Source: Lachnospiraceae bacterium Zagget2 (GTDB lineage Bacteria > Bacillota > Clostridia > Lachnospirales > Lachnospiraceae). From it: a stretch of DNA of 61,773 bases. The notes under the pieces are model-generated. The model was not told the DNA's origin. It was given only the letters and a program-made list of their open reading frames with translations, and did no database searches. The position numbers were made by a program, and so were the translations under genes. Shown here piece by piece: positions 33,710 to 40,867 of this stretch. Location: assembly GCA_001941045.1 (NCBI GenBank), contig MSHD01000054.1, forward strand, positions 13,617 through 75,389. Reading direction: 5' to 3'. Each line of letters begins with the position of its first letter. Within the stretch, counting starts at the first letter, position 1.

Positions 33710-35213
33710 TCACAGATTAAACGGATAATTCTGCGGCCAGCTCACACGAAACGCCACATCCAGCGTCACTTCCCAGAGTGCTTCAAGTTCGTACATCCAT
33801 CGCAGCGAACCATCCTTCTCGTTCAGCTCGCCTCCAGAAAGGTTCAACAGTTCCACCTTAATCTTCTCGTCTGTAGATACGGGAACCTGATCTTTGATAA
33901 CAACCCGAATACGTGTATTTTTCCCATTCTTGATTCGCAGCTGATAGGCCAGTTCTTTTCTGTTATAGTTTCCGAATGCCTTCTGGGACTGGTACTGCCT
34001 GACCTGCTTCCGCTGCACCAGAATCCGGGGATCTCTTCCCAATGAGAGAGAAAATACGTCTTCAATCTGCCGCGGATTGATATGCGTGGCTCCTACAAAA
34101 CTGTTACCCAAAAAGACATTCGCATCACATTCTATAAAGTCTGCTTTCTCCCAGTCGGAAATCAACGCCACAAGAAATGCGTTGTTCTCCGCCTTTGGCG
34201 TAATATAATAACTGTATTCTGCGCTCAGGCTGACAGCCGTGGCCTCCACAATACCTCCGGAGCCGCCGGAATCGACACGGACAGGCTCCGGTATCCTATA
34301 CTCTATACACACCGAATTGTTCCGCGATGTCCCGTCTGGCTGTCGATTTCTCTTTGGCTGCTCCAGCAAGGCCGCTTTTTCCAGAAGCGCCGTTTCCGCA
34401 TTCACCGCCCCTCCACGGTTCCCCGCAGCAGGCGCCATTGGTGGACGCGGCGTTTGTTGCCGGAGAAGCCATGGCAATAACAGCGGGACATTATTTGACC
34501 GCTGTAAATTCCCTGTCGAAAGTGTAATTTCTGTATTTTTCCAGTCCTCTCCCGTGTTCTGTGTGACTTTTCCCTTCAGGAAAACCTGAACCGGGTTCTC
34601 CAGGCTGTCCACATGAATATCGTAAAACGGTGTCCATCCTGCAGAAAGATCATAGTACGTCAGACCAAAGAGATACTCTCCGTCCGCCTCTGCCTGTACA
34701 TCCAACTCTATGACACCCAGTGCGTTTTCATGTGCTTCTCTCCATTCAGTCAGCTGTCTGTTCAGATTCCGTTCTTCCTCCTCACAGGCGTGGAGCTGCC
34801 TTCTCAATTCGCTTGCCTGCGAGGGCGCATATTCCAGATACTGCTTCATAAAATCTATGGAGAGATTTTCCTTTTCCTTCAGCATGTTCGCCTCGAAGGA
34901 GGACAGAATACGCAGAGCATCATTCAGCGTCTTCTTTTTTTCTGCGATGTCTTCCAGCCCCCTCTTAATCTCACCTGCCTCGTCCGTTTCTTCCCTGTCT
35001 TTTTCGGCGGAATCCTTTTTCTCATAACCGACCCTGGAGCAGACAACACCATGCGGCACGGATGCCTGTATCGTCTCTGCGACCACCGTGCCAGAGAGCC
35101 TTATAAAGCACAGTGTATGGCTTCCTCTTTCCAGAATGACACTGGCAGTCCTTGTAATCAGCGCACCCTTCCGATAGACAACGGCTTTTTTTTACCTCAG
35201 ATTGTACTTTCAC
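33710..35213 (-). pseudogene. DUF4139 / mucoidy-inhibitor-A-like protein with a frameshift in an A8 tract
   Basis: A GTG at 35213 behind GGGAGGAG starts KVQSEVKK, then an A8 run (35186-35193, T8 on the plus strand) throws translation out of frame. Removing one A restores AVVYRKGALITRTASVILERG...SGTVVAETIQASV, a good DUF4140-like N-terminus. It continues without a break into coiled-coil helices (120-210 of the joined product) and the DUF4139 beta-rich domain (YYDLSAGWTPFYDIHV, SWEKADFIECDANVFL, YQLRIKNGKNTRIRVVIKDQVP). The product would be ~500 aa, normal for the family. It may be a sequencing error, a phase-variable switch, transcriptional slippage or a true loss. It has no known T7SS role. 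Confidence 0.75.
35186..35193 (-). repeat. A8 homopolymer causing the frameshift in the DUF4139 gene
   Basis: Eight A on the coding strand ten bases after the codon for Glu in KVQSEV. Seven A would keep the gene in frame. Runs of eight A are well-known sites of replication and transcription slippage. Confidence 0.85.
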
Positions 35214-35230
35214 GCTCTCTCCTCCCTCTT

Positions 35231-36610
35231 CTACTGTTCTATCATACAGAGCTGCTCCGTCTTCTGGTACTGCTCGGCCACGTTGTCCAGTGCATCGGCC
35301 ATCTTTGTACAGAAAGTCCCGTATTTCGATATTTTGTTTGCCTGACTGCTGACAGCCCAGCCCAATGTCAGATAAATGCCTTTCAGCTTTTTCCCAACCT
35401 TTTCAACACGTTCGGCATATCCTTCCAGTTCTGCATTCTGATTTACCAGTTCTTCTTCTATCTGAAGCATGATCGCGGGATTCACTGCAAAAGCAATCTC
35501 CGCGCCAACGCTCAGACTGTTTACCTGGATATCGCTCCCATCCGGGATCCAGGCTGTCAGATCTATATCAAAATAGCTGAGCACATAGCCAACTACAGAA
35601 GCATCAAGGAGATTACACTCCACATAAAGACCAAGAAGAATGAGAACATACGCGAGCAGCTTCCTATCTGACACATCCGAGAGAATCGAGACGATACTTC
35701 TTCCACTTCCTCCCATGGCAACCTGAAAAATCTCGCCAAATGTATCCAGAAACTGCTCTTTTTCATCATCCGACAATGTCCGCAGAATACTGTTAAGCGC
35801 CTGATCAATCTTCTGCATAATTGGATTCTGTTCGGTCTCATGGAGAGTGACGGAACCATCCTCTCCAAAATCAAAGAACGAATTCGGACAATGGAATTCC
35901 AAAGGATTTCCAATATCCTGACTTTCATAATAGGTCGTCGTACCGATATCGTTTAACAGAATATTCACATAATCGCAATCCACATTGTGATTCTCGATTT
36001 TTCCTTCATTCAGAGCGATCCGGTTCGCATACTCCTCCATAAATTCATCGGAGAAACCCTGTCCGTCAAAGGAGACACAGCGATCCACCGAATTGTCGAG
36101 AATCGTGATGTATTTTGCCTTATTACCACCTTTGGAATGTCCAGTCACTGTGATAGAATCGTAATCATCGAGATCAAGCGACTGATACCAGGTCAGCGCA
36201 TTCTCCTGCTGTGCTGACGACACGGCGGCTCCCGCAGTAAAATCATCCTTCCATTCATCCAGAGCTGTTCCGCGAAAGGTTACAACTGCCTCATTTGACT
36301 CGGTCACAAACAGAGCGCTGACTCCCCCGCCACCCCCATCCAGATAATCATCAACGTTCGTTGAGACAAGCCTCACATTCATCAGGGTGTCATCAGCTTT
36401 AATCGCATTTATGATGTTGATCCAGTCCTGACCAGTCATGTAACTTCCATAATTTTCTTTAACATCGATCGAATTCATATCAATCGATGCAATAATATTT
36501 CCAACAGACCGACCATCCTCATAGGCTGTGATCTCGCTGAAAGGCTGATCACTCGTCATGTACATTAAATTGTTCAGAAGCAAAAGTTGTTCCGTGCTAA
36601 GTACTGCCAT
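35231..36610 (-). CDS. Candidate T7SS lipase effector: N-terminal alpha/beta-hydrolase (DUF2974/Mbeg1-like) with C-terminal helical targeting domain (459 aa)
   Basis: Residues 40-200 resemble class-3-lipase-type hydrolases: VTFRGTALDEWKDDF (oxyanion loop) and the nucleophile elbow TGHSKGGNKA with Ser159; SFDGQGF could supply Asp. Residues 375-455 are a helical hairpin (LQIEEELVNQNAELEGYAERV...LTLGWAVSSQANKISKY). It has a W-containing turn and a second helix (MADALDNVAEQYQKTEQ) much like WXG/LXG modules. Toxin first, targeting domain last is the reverse arrangement reported for the S. aureus T7SS lipase TslA. No signal peptide. It follows a lipoprotein gene by 14 bp. GAGGAT precedes the ATG. 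Confidence 0.78.
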   Translation of the reverse strand: MAVLSTEQLLLLNNLMYMTSDQPFSEITAYEDGRSVGNIIASIDMNSIDVKENYGSYMTGQDWINIINAIKADDTLMNVRLVSTNVDDYLDGGGGGVSALFVTESNEAVVTFRGTALDEWKDDFTAGAAVSSAQQENALTWYQSLDLDDYDSITVTGHSKGGNKAKYITILDNSVDRCVSFDGQGFSDEFMEEYANRIALNEGKIENHNVDCDYVNILLNDIGTTTYYESQDIGNPLEFHCPNSFFDFGEDGSVTLHETEQNPIMQKIDQALNSILRTLSDDEKEQFLDTFGEIFQVAMGGSGRSIVSILSDVSDRKLLAYVLILLGLYVECNLLDASVVGYVLSYFDIDLTAWIPDGSDIQVNSLSVGAEIAFAVNPAIMLQIEEELVNQNAELEGYAERVEKVGKKLKGIYLTLGWAVSSQANKISKYGTFCTKMADALDNVAEQYQKTEQLCMIEQ

Positions 36611-36624
36611 GGTTTTATCCTCAC

Positions 36625-37371
36625 TTACTTCTTCTCAAATACATTGATCCACGTCGGATATTCTTCCGTCCCGTTCTCAAAGAGAAGCTTAAAACTGCCA
36701 AGCACCTGTTTTTCATAAAGCTTCTCCTGAATCTCCTCCGCTTTCGCCTCACAGTATGCTTCGCCTGTGTCCGAGCTTTCCAGATAGACCGTCGCCATCG
36801 CCCGCAGATACATACCACTTTCTATCGCATCCCTGGGCAACACACTGTCATCATAGGCCAGTCCATACAATCCCTGTATCTCGGCGGAGACTTCTGTGCA
36901 ACCTACTCCATAGCTGCTGAGCAGATCCTGCAGATATTCTTCATAAGACTCATTCATCAGGATGCCGTAATAGCTGTCGGTAATCCCCTCCGAATCTCCG
37001 GCGGATGTCACCTTCACCTCATAACGCACTTCATTGTCAGATTCCAGGGTTCCGTAAAAGACAGATGGCGTATCCGAGAGAGAACCGTTATCACAGTTAT
37101 AAAGCCAGAAGCCTTCCTCCCCGTATTTCTGTTCCAGATATTCCAGCGCAAAAGCGTATTCTTCCAGAATTCTCTCATCAATTTCCGTAAGATTTCCTCT
37201 CCGGATTCGATCCTCGCTGTATCCGGCCGATACCAGAATCTGCACCTGATCCTCTGTAAGTTCTGTCCTTTCCACGACATCCGCCTCCTTCTCTGCACTT
37301 CCTCCACATCCGGCCAGTATGCCCGCGCACAACAGCGGGCATACCAGCATGCACCATTTCCGCATCTTCAT
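36625..37371 (-). CDS. Lipoprotein (248 aa), candidate immunity protein for the adjacent lipase
   Basis: The signal peptide ends in the lipobox LAGC (Cys at 22: LLCAGILAGCGG), so it is anchored outside the membrane. The mature part begins with a helical segment like an acid-rich dimer region (VERTELTEDQVQILVSAGYS) and continues with a mixed alpha/beta domain around YEVKVTSAGDSEG and LLFENGTEEYPTW. Not recognised as a known family. Because the lipase TslA of S. aureus is blocked by lipoproteins encoded next to it (TilA), this position 14 bp upstream of the lipase gene makes immunity a reasonable guess. GGAG precedes the ATG. Confidence 0.75.
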   Translation of the reverse strand: MKMRKWCMLVCPLLCAGILAGCGGSAEKEADVVERTELTEDQVQILVSAGYSEDRIRRGNLTEIDERILEEYAFALEYLEQKYGEEGFWLYNCDNGSLSDTPSVFYGTLESDNEVRYEVKVTSAGDSEGITDSYYGILMNESYEEYLQDLLSSYGVGCTEVSAEIQGLYGLAYDDSVLPRDAIESGMYLRAMATVYLESSDTGEAYCEAKAEEIQEKLYEKQVLGSFKLLFENGTEEYPTWINVFEKK

Positions 37372-37385
37372 AAATGCTCCGTTCC

Positions 37386-37700
37386 TTACACGATCACGTC
37401 TCCTGCCAGGCTTGCAATCTCCTCCTGGTTTGCGGTCTCGGCCTCGCTGTAGATCCGCGCCATCTCGGTCAGATCCTCGCTATGCTCCGTGATCATGCGG
37501 ATGATCTTCTGGATATCGTCATCCAGCTGACGGAATTTCGTCGTGTATGCCGTGAAGGCCTCGCCTTCCCAGATACTGCTAAGCCCTGTCACCAGATTCG
37601 TCATCTGGAAGGTCAGGTTCCCAACTGTAGTTCCTCTGCTCGAAAATTCGCTTGCCGCCGACTGCAGCTGTTCCGGTGTTACTCTTAAGGTTCCTTCCAT
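37386..37700 (-). CDS. WXG100-family protein (104 aa), copy 1 of a duplicated pair
   Basis: Same protein as at 29562-29876 apart from two residues: TPEQLQSAASEFSSRG helix, SIWEGEA turn, FRQLDDDIQKIIRMITEHSEDL helix, LAGDVIV tail. It follows its partner gene by 27 bp and precedes the lipoprotein by 14 bp. GAGGAGATA precedes the ATG. Confidence 0.93.
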   Translation of the reverse strand: MEGTLRVTPEQLQSAASEFSSRGTTVGNLTFQMTNLVTGLSSIWEGEAFTAYTTKFRQLDDDIQKIIRMITEHSEDLTEMARIYSEAETANQEEIASLAGDVIV

Positions 37701-37727
37701 TTTCTTATATCTCCTCTCGATTTACTT

Positions 37728-38030
37728 CTACTGATAGTTTCTGACTGTTGCGATTTCCTGGTTCGTCGCCTCCGCCTGCTCGTACTTGGCGGCGATCGTC
37801 AGCAGCTTCGCGACATACTGCTCGATCAACGTGTAAAAGTTCGTCATCTGAATCTTGTCACTGTTGAAGGCGTTGTGAAACGCATCCCGCGCCTCCCCTT
37901 CCCACATGCCGGCCAGATTTGTCTCGCAGGTTTCAAGCTCATTCACCTGATCCTTATACTGGGTGTTCAACGTTCTGAGCTCCTCCGCCTGCGCCTTCAA
38001 CTGTGTTGCCGTTACTCTGATCAATGCCAT
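37728..38030 (-). CDS. WXG100-family protein (100 aa), copy 1 of a duplicated pair
   Basis: WXG turn GMWEGEARDAFHNAF near residue 43. A near copy of the protein at 29919-30221, with about seven differences clustered near residues 22-30 and in the ATNQE tail. It is presumed to pair with 37386-37700. AAAGGAGG precedes the ATG. The noncoding flanks are also alike in the two copies, so the duplication covers about 670 bp. Confidence 0.93.
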   Translation of the reverse strand: MALIRVTATQLKAQAEELRTLNTQYKDQVNELETCETNLAGMWEGEARDAFHNAFNSDKIQMTNFYTLIEQYVAKLLTIAAKYEQAEATNQEIATVRNYQ

Positions 38031-38056
38031 CCTTTTGTTCCTCCTTTAAATTTTGT

Positions 38057-38374
38057 TCAATCATTGTACTTTCTTGCCATTGCAAGCCTGTAGGCCGCCA
38101 TCTCAGCATTATAAATGCGCTTTGCCACACTTCGAATCGTGGCAGCCGTCTCCTCCAGACCTCTTGCACTTTTTAAAACTTTCTCCTTCAGCGTCTCCCC
38201 TTTTCCAAGGAAAGCCGTTGCCGAGTCTCCCTGCCAGGCCGCTGAAAGATTCCGCATGGAGTCCGCCAGCTCTTTGTTTGCGAGTGTTTTCATCCCGGAG
38301 GCAATCTCCTCCAGCTCCGAAGCTCTCGCAAGCGCCTGATTGTAATTAAAGCGAATTTCCGAAGCCGTCTTCAT
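38057..38374 (-). CDS. WXG100-like protein (105 aa)
   Basis: Helical hairpin with the turn SAAWQGDSA near residue 45 (W-Q-G, a WXG motif), helix 1 NYNQALARASELEEIASGM and helix 2 LKEKVLKSARGLEETAATI. It carries a C-terminal extension RLAMARKYND. It belongs to the cluster of small helical T7SS proteins and is presumed secreted or a chaperone-like partner. AGGAGGTGC precedes the ATG. Confidence 0.85.
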   Translation of the reverse strand: MKTASEIRFNYNQALARASELEEIASGMKTLANKELADSMRNLSAAWQGDSATAFLGKGETLKEKVLKSARGLEETAATIRSVAKRIYNAEMAAYRLAMARKYND

Positions 38375-38384
38375 ACTGCACCTC

Positions 38385-38729
38385 CTATACGATCACATCT
38401 GATGGCAGCTCTTCTGCCGTCGCTTCCGATTCCTGCTCCGCTCCCGAATACGCCGCGGACATCTGCTGCAAATCTGTCACATGCTCCTGAAGTCTTGCAA
38501 AAATTTCCTCAATCTCCGCCTTTCGATTCGTATAATAGGCGCGATGCGCATCCCCTGCGTCCCCGATCCAGTAGTTCTTCGTGTTATTGACTGAAGCTTC
38601 GAGCTCCTCGAACGCTTTCTTCATGTTTCCGATCTGCGTGTTGACAGTGGAGGCCTTTGTAAGCATCACCTGGGGATCAACCTTCAGAACACTCAGGAAA
38701 TTATCCAGCGTCAAACCTGCGATTGTCAT
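38385..38729 (-). CDS. WXG100-like protein (114 aa)
   Basis: WXG turn NYWIGDAGDAHRAYY near residue 53, long helices on each side (MLTKASTVNTQIGNMKKAFEEL and RKAEIEEIFARLQEHV) and a C-terminal PSDVIV resembling the GDVIV end of the other WXG proteins here. The first ~15 residues are an extra segment. AAGGAGG precedes the ATG; 11 bp separates it from the next gene. Confidence 0.87.
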   Translation of the reverse strand: MTIAGLTLDNFLSVLKVDPQVMLTKASTVNTQIGNMKKAFEELEASVNNTKNYWIGDAGDAHRAYYTNRKAEIEEIFARLQEHVTDLQQMSAAYSGAEQESEATAEELPSDVIV

Positions 38730-38743
38730 GTTCCCTTTCCTCC

Positions 38744-39046
38744 TTATACTCTGATACTGTCCACAACACTACGGACTTCGCTCTCGCACTTTGCGTACTC
38801 ACTGCTCGCATAGGTCATACAGTCAACCAGCCGATCCATTTCGTCAAGCACTTCATTCATGGTCGTCTGATCCTTTGCTACCTGTACTCGAAACGCCATG
38901 TTTGCCTTTCCCACCCACATGGAATTGAGCTGCTCGATCTCCTGCATCATCTTGTCAAGACCGCTCCGGGCGTTCGCAATTTCCTGCTCCAGCGCTCTGA
39001 TGTCCTGGTTCATTCTGGCTGTGTCAACCTCCGTATACGGAATCAT
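38744..39046 (-). CDS. WXG100-family protein (100 aa)
   Basis: Turn SMWVGKANMAFRVQV near residue 43 with helix 1 MNQDIRALEQEIANARSGL and helix 2 TTMNEVLDEMDRLVDCM. The C-terminus is SEVRSVVDSIRV. Normal WXG100 size. AGGAGGGATG precedes the ATG. Partners within the cluster are unknown. Confidence 0.88.
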   Translation of the reverse strand: MIPYTEVDTARMNQDIRALEQEIANARSGLDKMMQEIEQLNSMWVGKANMAFRVQVAKDQTTMNEVLDEMDRLVDCMTYASSEYAKCESEVRSVVDSIRV

Positions 39047-39050
39047 TCTT

Positions 39051-39407
39051 TCATCCCTCCTGTCCTAGTATCTGGAAGATACACCCCGGAACTTCCCAGC
39101 TTGTGATCGTCGCGTTTCCCACTGCCGCATCGGCTTCCTCCTCATAACCTGCAATAGCCGTCTCGCGATCATTGTAGATCTGCGCAATGTCGGCAAGCTT
39201 GTCCGTCATCCGCTTCAGATTGTAATTCTGCTCGCCAATCTGCATCGTCTGAACGTGGAGACTCGCCACCACATCTTCCATCTCCGTATACTCGCGGAGC
39301 TTCCGGCTCACCTGATCGACCTCGTCGTTCAGAGCCTCGAGTTTTCGCAGACAGTTCTCCATGGAAGTAAGCGTCCTGTTTACTTGTCTGACGTCGATTG
39401 CTAACAT
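39051..39407 (-). CDS. Helical T7SS-associated protein without a WXG motif (118 aa)
   Basis: Two long helices (DVRQVNRTLTSMENCLRKLEA and TMQIGEQNYNLKRMTDKLADI) joined by a loop with no W-X-G. A C-terminal extension follows (AAVGNATITSWEVPGC). The size and position suggest a WXG100 relative or a partner. Upstream in-frame ATGs at 39542 and beyond lack ribosome sites; AAGGAGGGAAAC precedes the ATG at 39407. A conserved promoter-like element lies immediately upstream, making this the first gene of a possible sub-operon of small secreted proteins. Confidence 0.8.
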   Translation of the reverse strand: MLAIDVRQVNRTLTSMENCLRKLEALNDEVDQVSRKLREYTEMEDVVASLHVQTMQIGEQNYNLKRMTDKLADIAQIYNDRETAIAGYEEEADAAVGNATITSWEVPGCIFQILGQEG

Positions 39408-39410
39408 GTT

Positions 39411-39484
39411 TCCCTCCTTGCAGATACTACAATAGCACACCCGACATTTACTGCGGCTTAAAAGCGACAGACGACCTGTTTTTC
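39411..39484 (-). promoter_or_regulatory. Conserved T7SS promoter-like element, copy 1
   Basis: Minus-strand GAAAAACAGGTCGTCTGTCG (39465-39484), then CGGGTG, an extended -10-like TGCTATTGT (-10 at 39429-39434) and GTATCTGCAAGGA (39415-39427). No good -35 is present, and the dyad ACAG-N5-CTGT sits 30 bp upstream of the -10, where an activator would bind. The matching element at 30271-30341 lies ahead of the second WXG pair. It could be the target of the LytTR regulator encoded at 40163-40867. Confidence 0.55.
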
Positions 39485-39504
39485 TGACGAACGGCATATT
39501 TTTG

Positions 39505-39735
39505 TCAAACCAGCACCAGTTTCTTTCCGTTTCCAATGCCAAGCTGCTTCAATGTCCGGTCGAACGGCAGAATCTGCCCTGCCTCATAATCGCAGAGAAG
39601 CAGATCCGACACATCGCCTGTCGGTGAGAGCAGCTTCCCGATCTCATCCACAATCGTGGCAGTATACGCATTCTCATCCAGCCGGAAATCATATTGTCTG
39701 CCGTTCGCCGGCACATAAATATCTACCAGTATCAC
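39505..39735 (-). CDS. EsaB/YukD-like ubiquitin-fold protein (76 aa)
   Basis: Small beta-grasp protein ILVDIYVPANGRQYDFRLDE...LCDYEAGQILPFDRTLKQLGIGNGKKLVLV, matching the size and end pattern (T L . . . G I . . G . . L . L V) of YukD/EsaB, a core T7SSb component. The start is a GTG at 39735 with GGAGGAG five bases upstream. It overlaps the stop of the preceding gene (GTGA), so translation is coupled. Longer in-frame starts lie inside the upstream gene. Confidence 0.8.
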   Translation of the reverse strand: MILVDIYVPANGRQYDFRLDENAYTATIVDEIGKLLSPTGDVSDLLLCDYEAGQILPFDRTLKQLGIGNGKKLVLV

Positions 39736-40163
39736 AGAATCTCCTCCATTCTCTCTTCCGATTCTTTTGGTATCCATCCTTCGTCCTGCAGGAAATTCCA
39801 CAAATCGGCGATTGGGATTCCCTGCACTTCCAGCATTCCCTGCCTCCTGACGGACGGCGCAACCCGCACCGCCTCAGAGCCTATGTAAATCATACAGCTT
39901 CTTCCGTTTGATTTGCGCACTTCCAGCGTCGTCGCCGCCGCACGTATTCCTGCAAACAGCTCCTTCATATCCCCGCAGAGCCGAAACCTGTCATCCTCTG
40001 TCTCCACACAGCCGCGGACGTGCAGTTTTTGCAGAGCTGCGATCGCTCCATCCCGCTTCAGCACTTCTGCTCCCGTCTCAAAGCCGTACATTCTGTGTAT
40101 CCCTGCGCAGGCAGCGAGAAGGACAAACTCTTCCTTTGTAAATAAATGCACTCTGTCCCCCAT
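39732..40163 (-). CDS. Conserved T7SS-locus protein (143 aa), unknown
   Basis: Not recognised with confidence. Residues 1-70 look like a small winged-helix domain (FTKEEFVLLAACAGIHRMYGF...AIAALQKLHVRGCVETEDDRFRL). The rest is a beta-rich segment (TTLEVRKSNGRSCMIYIGSEAVRVAPS) and a helical tail (IADLWNFLQDEGWIP). It could be a chaperone-like or EspG-like adaptor, which is a guess. The ATG at 40163 shares TGATG with the LytTR stop, and AAGGAG lies 8 bp upstream. An in-frame GTG one codon earlier is less well spaced. Confidence 0.7.
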   Translation of the reverse strand: MGDRVHLFTKEEFVLLAACAGIHRMYGFETGAEVLKRDGAIAALQKLHVRGCVETEDDRFRLCGDMKELFAGIRAAATTLEVRKSNGRSCMIYIGSEAVRVAPSVRRQGMLEVQGIPIADLWNFLQDEGWIPKESEERMEEIL

Positions 40164-40867
40164 CACTTCATCTCCTTCAATACGCCTTTATAGCTGCGCG
40201 AAAGCGGAAGCTCCACATCGCCCTGCAGAGTGATGAAATTCTGCGAGAGGCGCACCTTCTCTATCATCTTTCTGTTTGCCAGATAACTCCTGTGGCAGCG
40301 GACAAAGCGATCTTTAAGCCTCTCTTCCAGAGCGTCCATCGTATCGTAAAAGCCATACTCGCAGTCCGCGGTGCAGGCGTAAATCTTCTTCGAGCGCGCT
40401 TCAAAATACAGGATATCTGACCAGGGAATCCGTTCCTTTCCCTCGCGCGTCTCCACAAGAAATACGCTTCCATCATCCGGCTCTTTCTCCAGGAAGCAGC
40501 GGAAGACTTCTTCCACCACTCCTCGAACCGTCTCCGTGCTCAGCGGCTTTAAAAGCAGCGCCGCAGCCAGGATCGTAGGCTTCATATACGCAGTCGGCGG
40601 TGTTTTCAGATCCGCCAGCAACACAATCACCGCAGCCGGGCATCTCCTGCGCAATGCCTCCGCATGGCCTATCCCCGGCGTCACGGAGACATCGACGCAG
40701 ATCACATCTGCCCGTTCCTCTCCATCCAGAAAACGCTGGTAGGAATCCTGCGTGAACAAGCCGACGACGACCAGCCGTTCGTCTGTATCAAGCGCCGTTT
40801 TCCTGCGCATCTCTTCCTCAATCAGAGCCGCCTCCGCCCTCGCGGTTCGAAACACTGTGCAGATCAT
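40163..40867 (-). CDS. LytTR-family response-regulator-like protein (234 aa)
   Basis: The N-terminal ~120 residues have receiver-like topology: VICVDVSVTPG at the phospho-site strand, IVLLADLKTP, and the Lys of LLLKPLS. The acidic pocket at the N-terminus is not obvious (ICTVFRTARAE), so phosphorylation may not occur. Residues 135-234 are a LytTR DNA-binding domain (ILYFEARSKKIYACTADCEYGFYDTMDALEERL, FVRCHRSYLANRKMIEKV, LPLSRSYKGVLKEM). The start overlaps the EssC stop (ATGA). No histidine kinase is nearby. It may activate the WXG promoters at 39.4 and 30.3 kb. Confidence 0.85.
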   Translation of the reverse strand: MICTVFRTARAEAALIEEEMRRKTALDTDERLVVVGLFTQDSYQRFLDGEERADVICVDVSVTPGIGHAEALRRRCPAAVIVLLADLKTPPTAYMKPTILAAALLLKPLSTETVRGVVEEVFRCFLEKEPDDGSVFLVETREGKERIPWSDILYFEARSKKIYACTADCEYGFYDTMDALEERLKDRFVRCHRSYLANRKMIEKVRLSQNFITLQGDVELPLSRSYKGVLKEMK

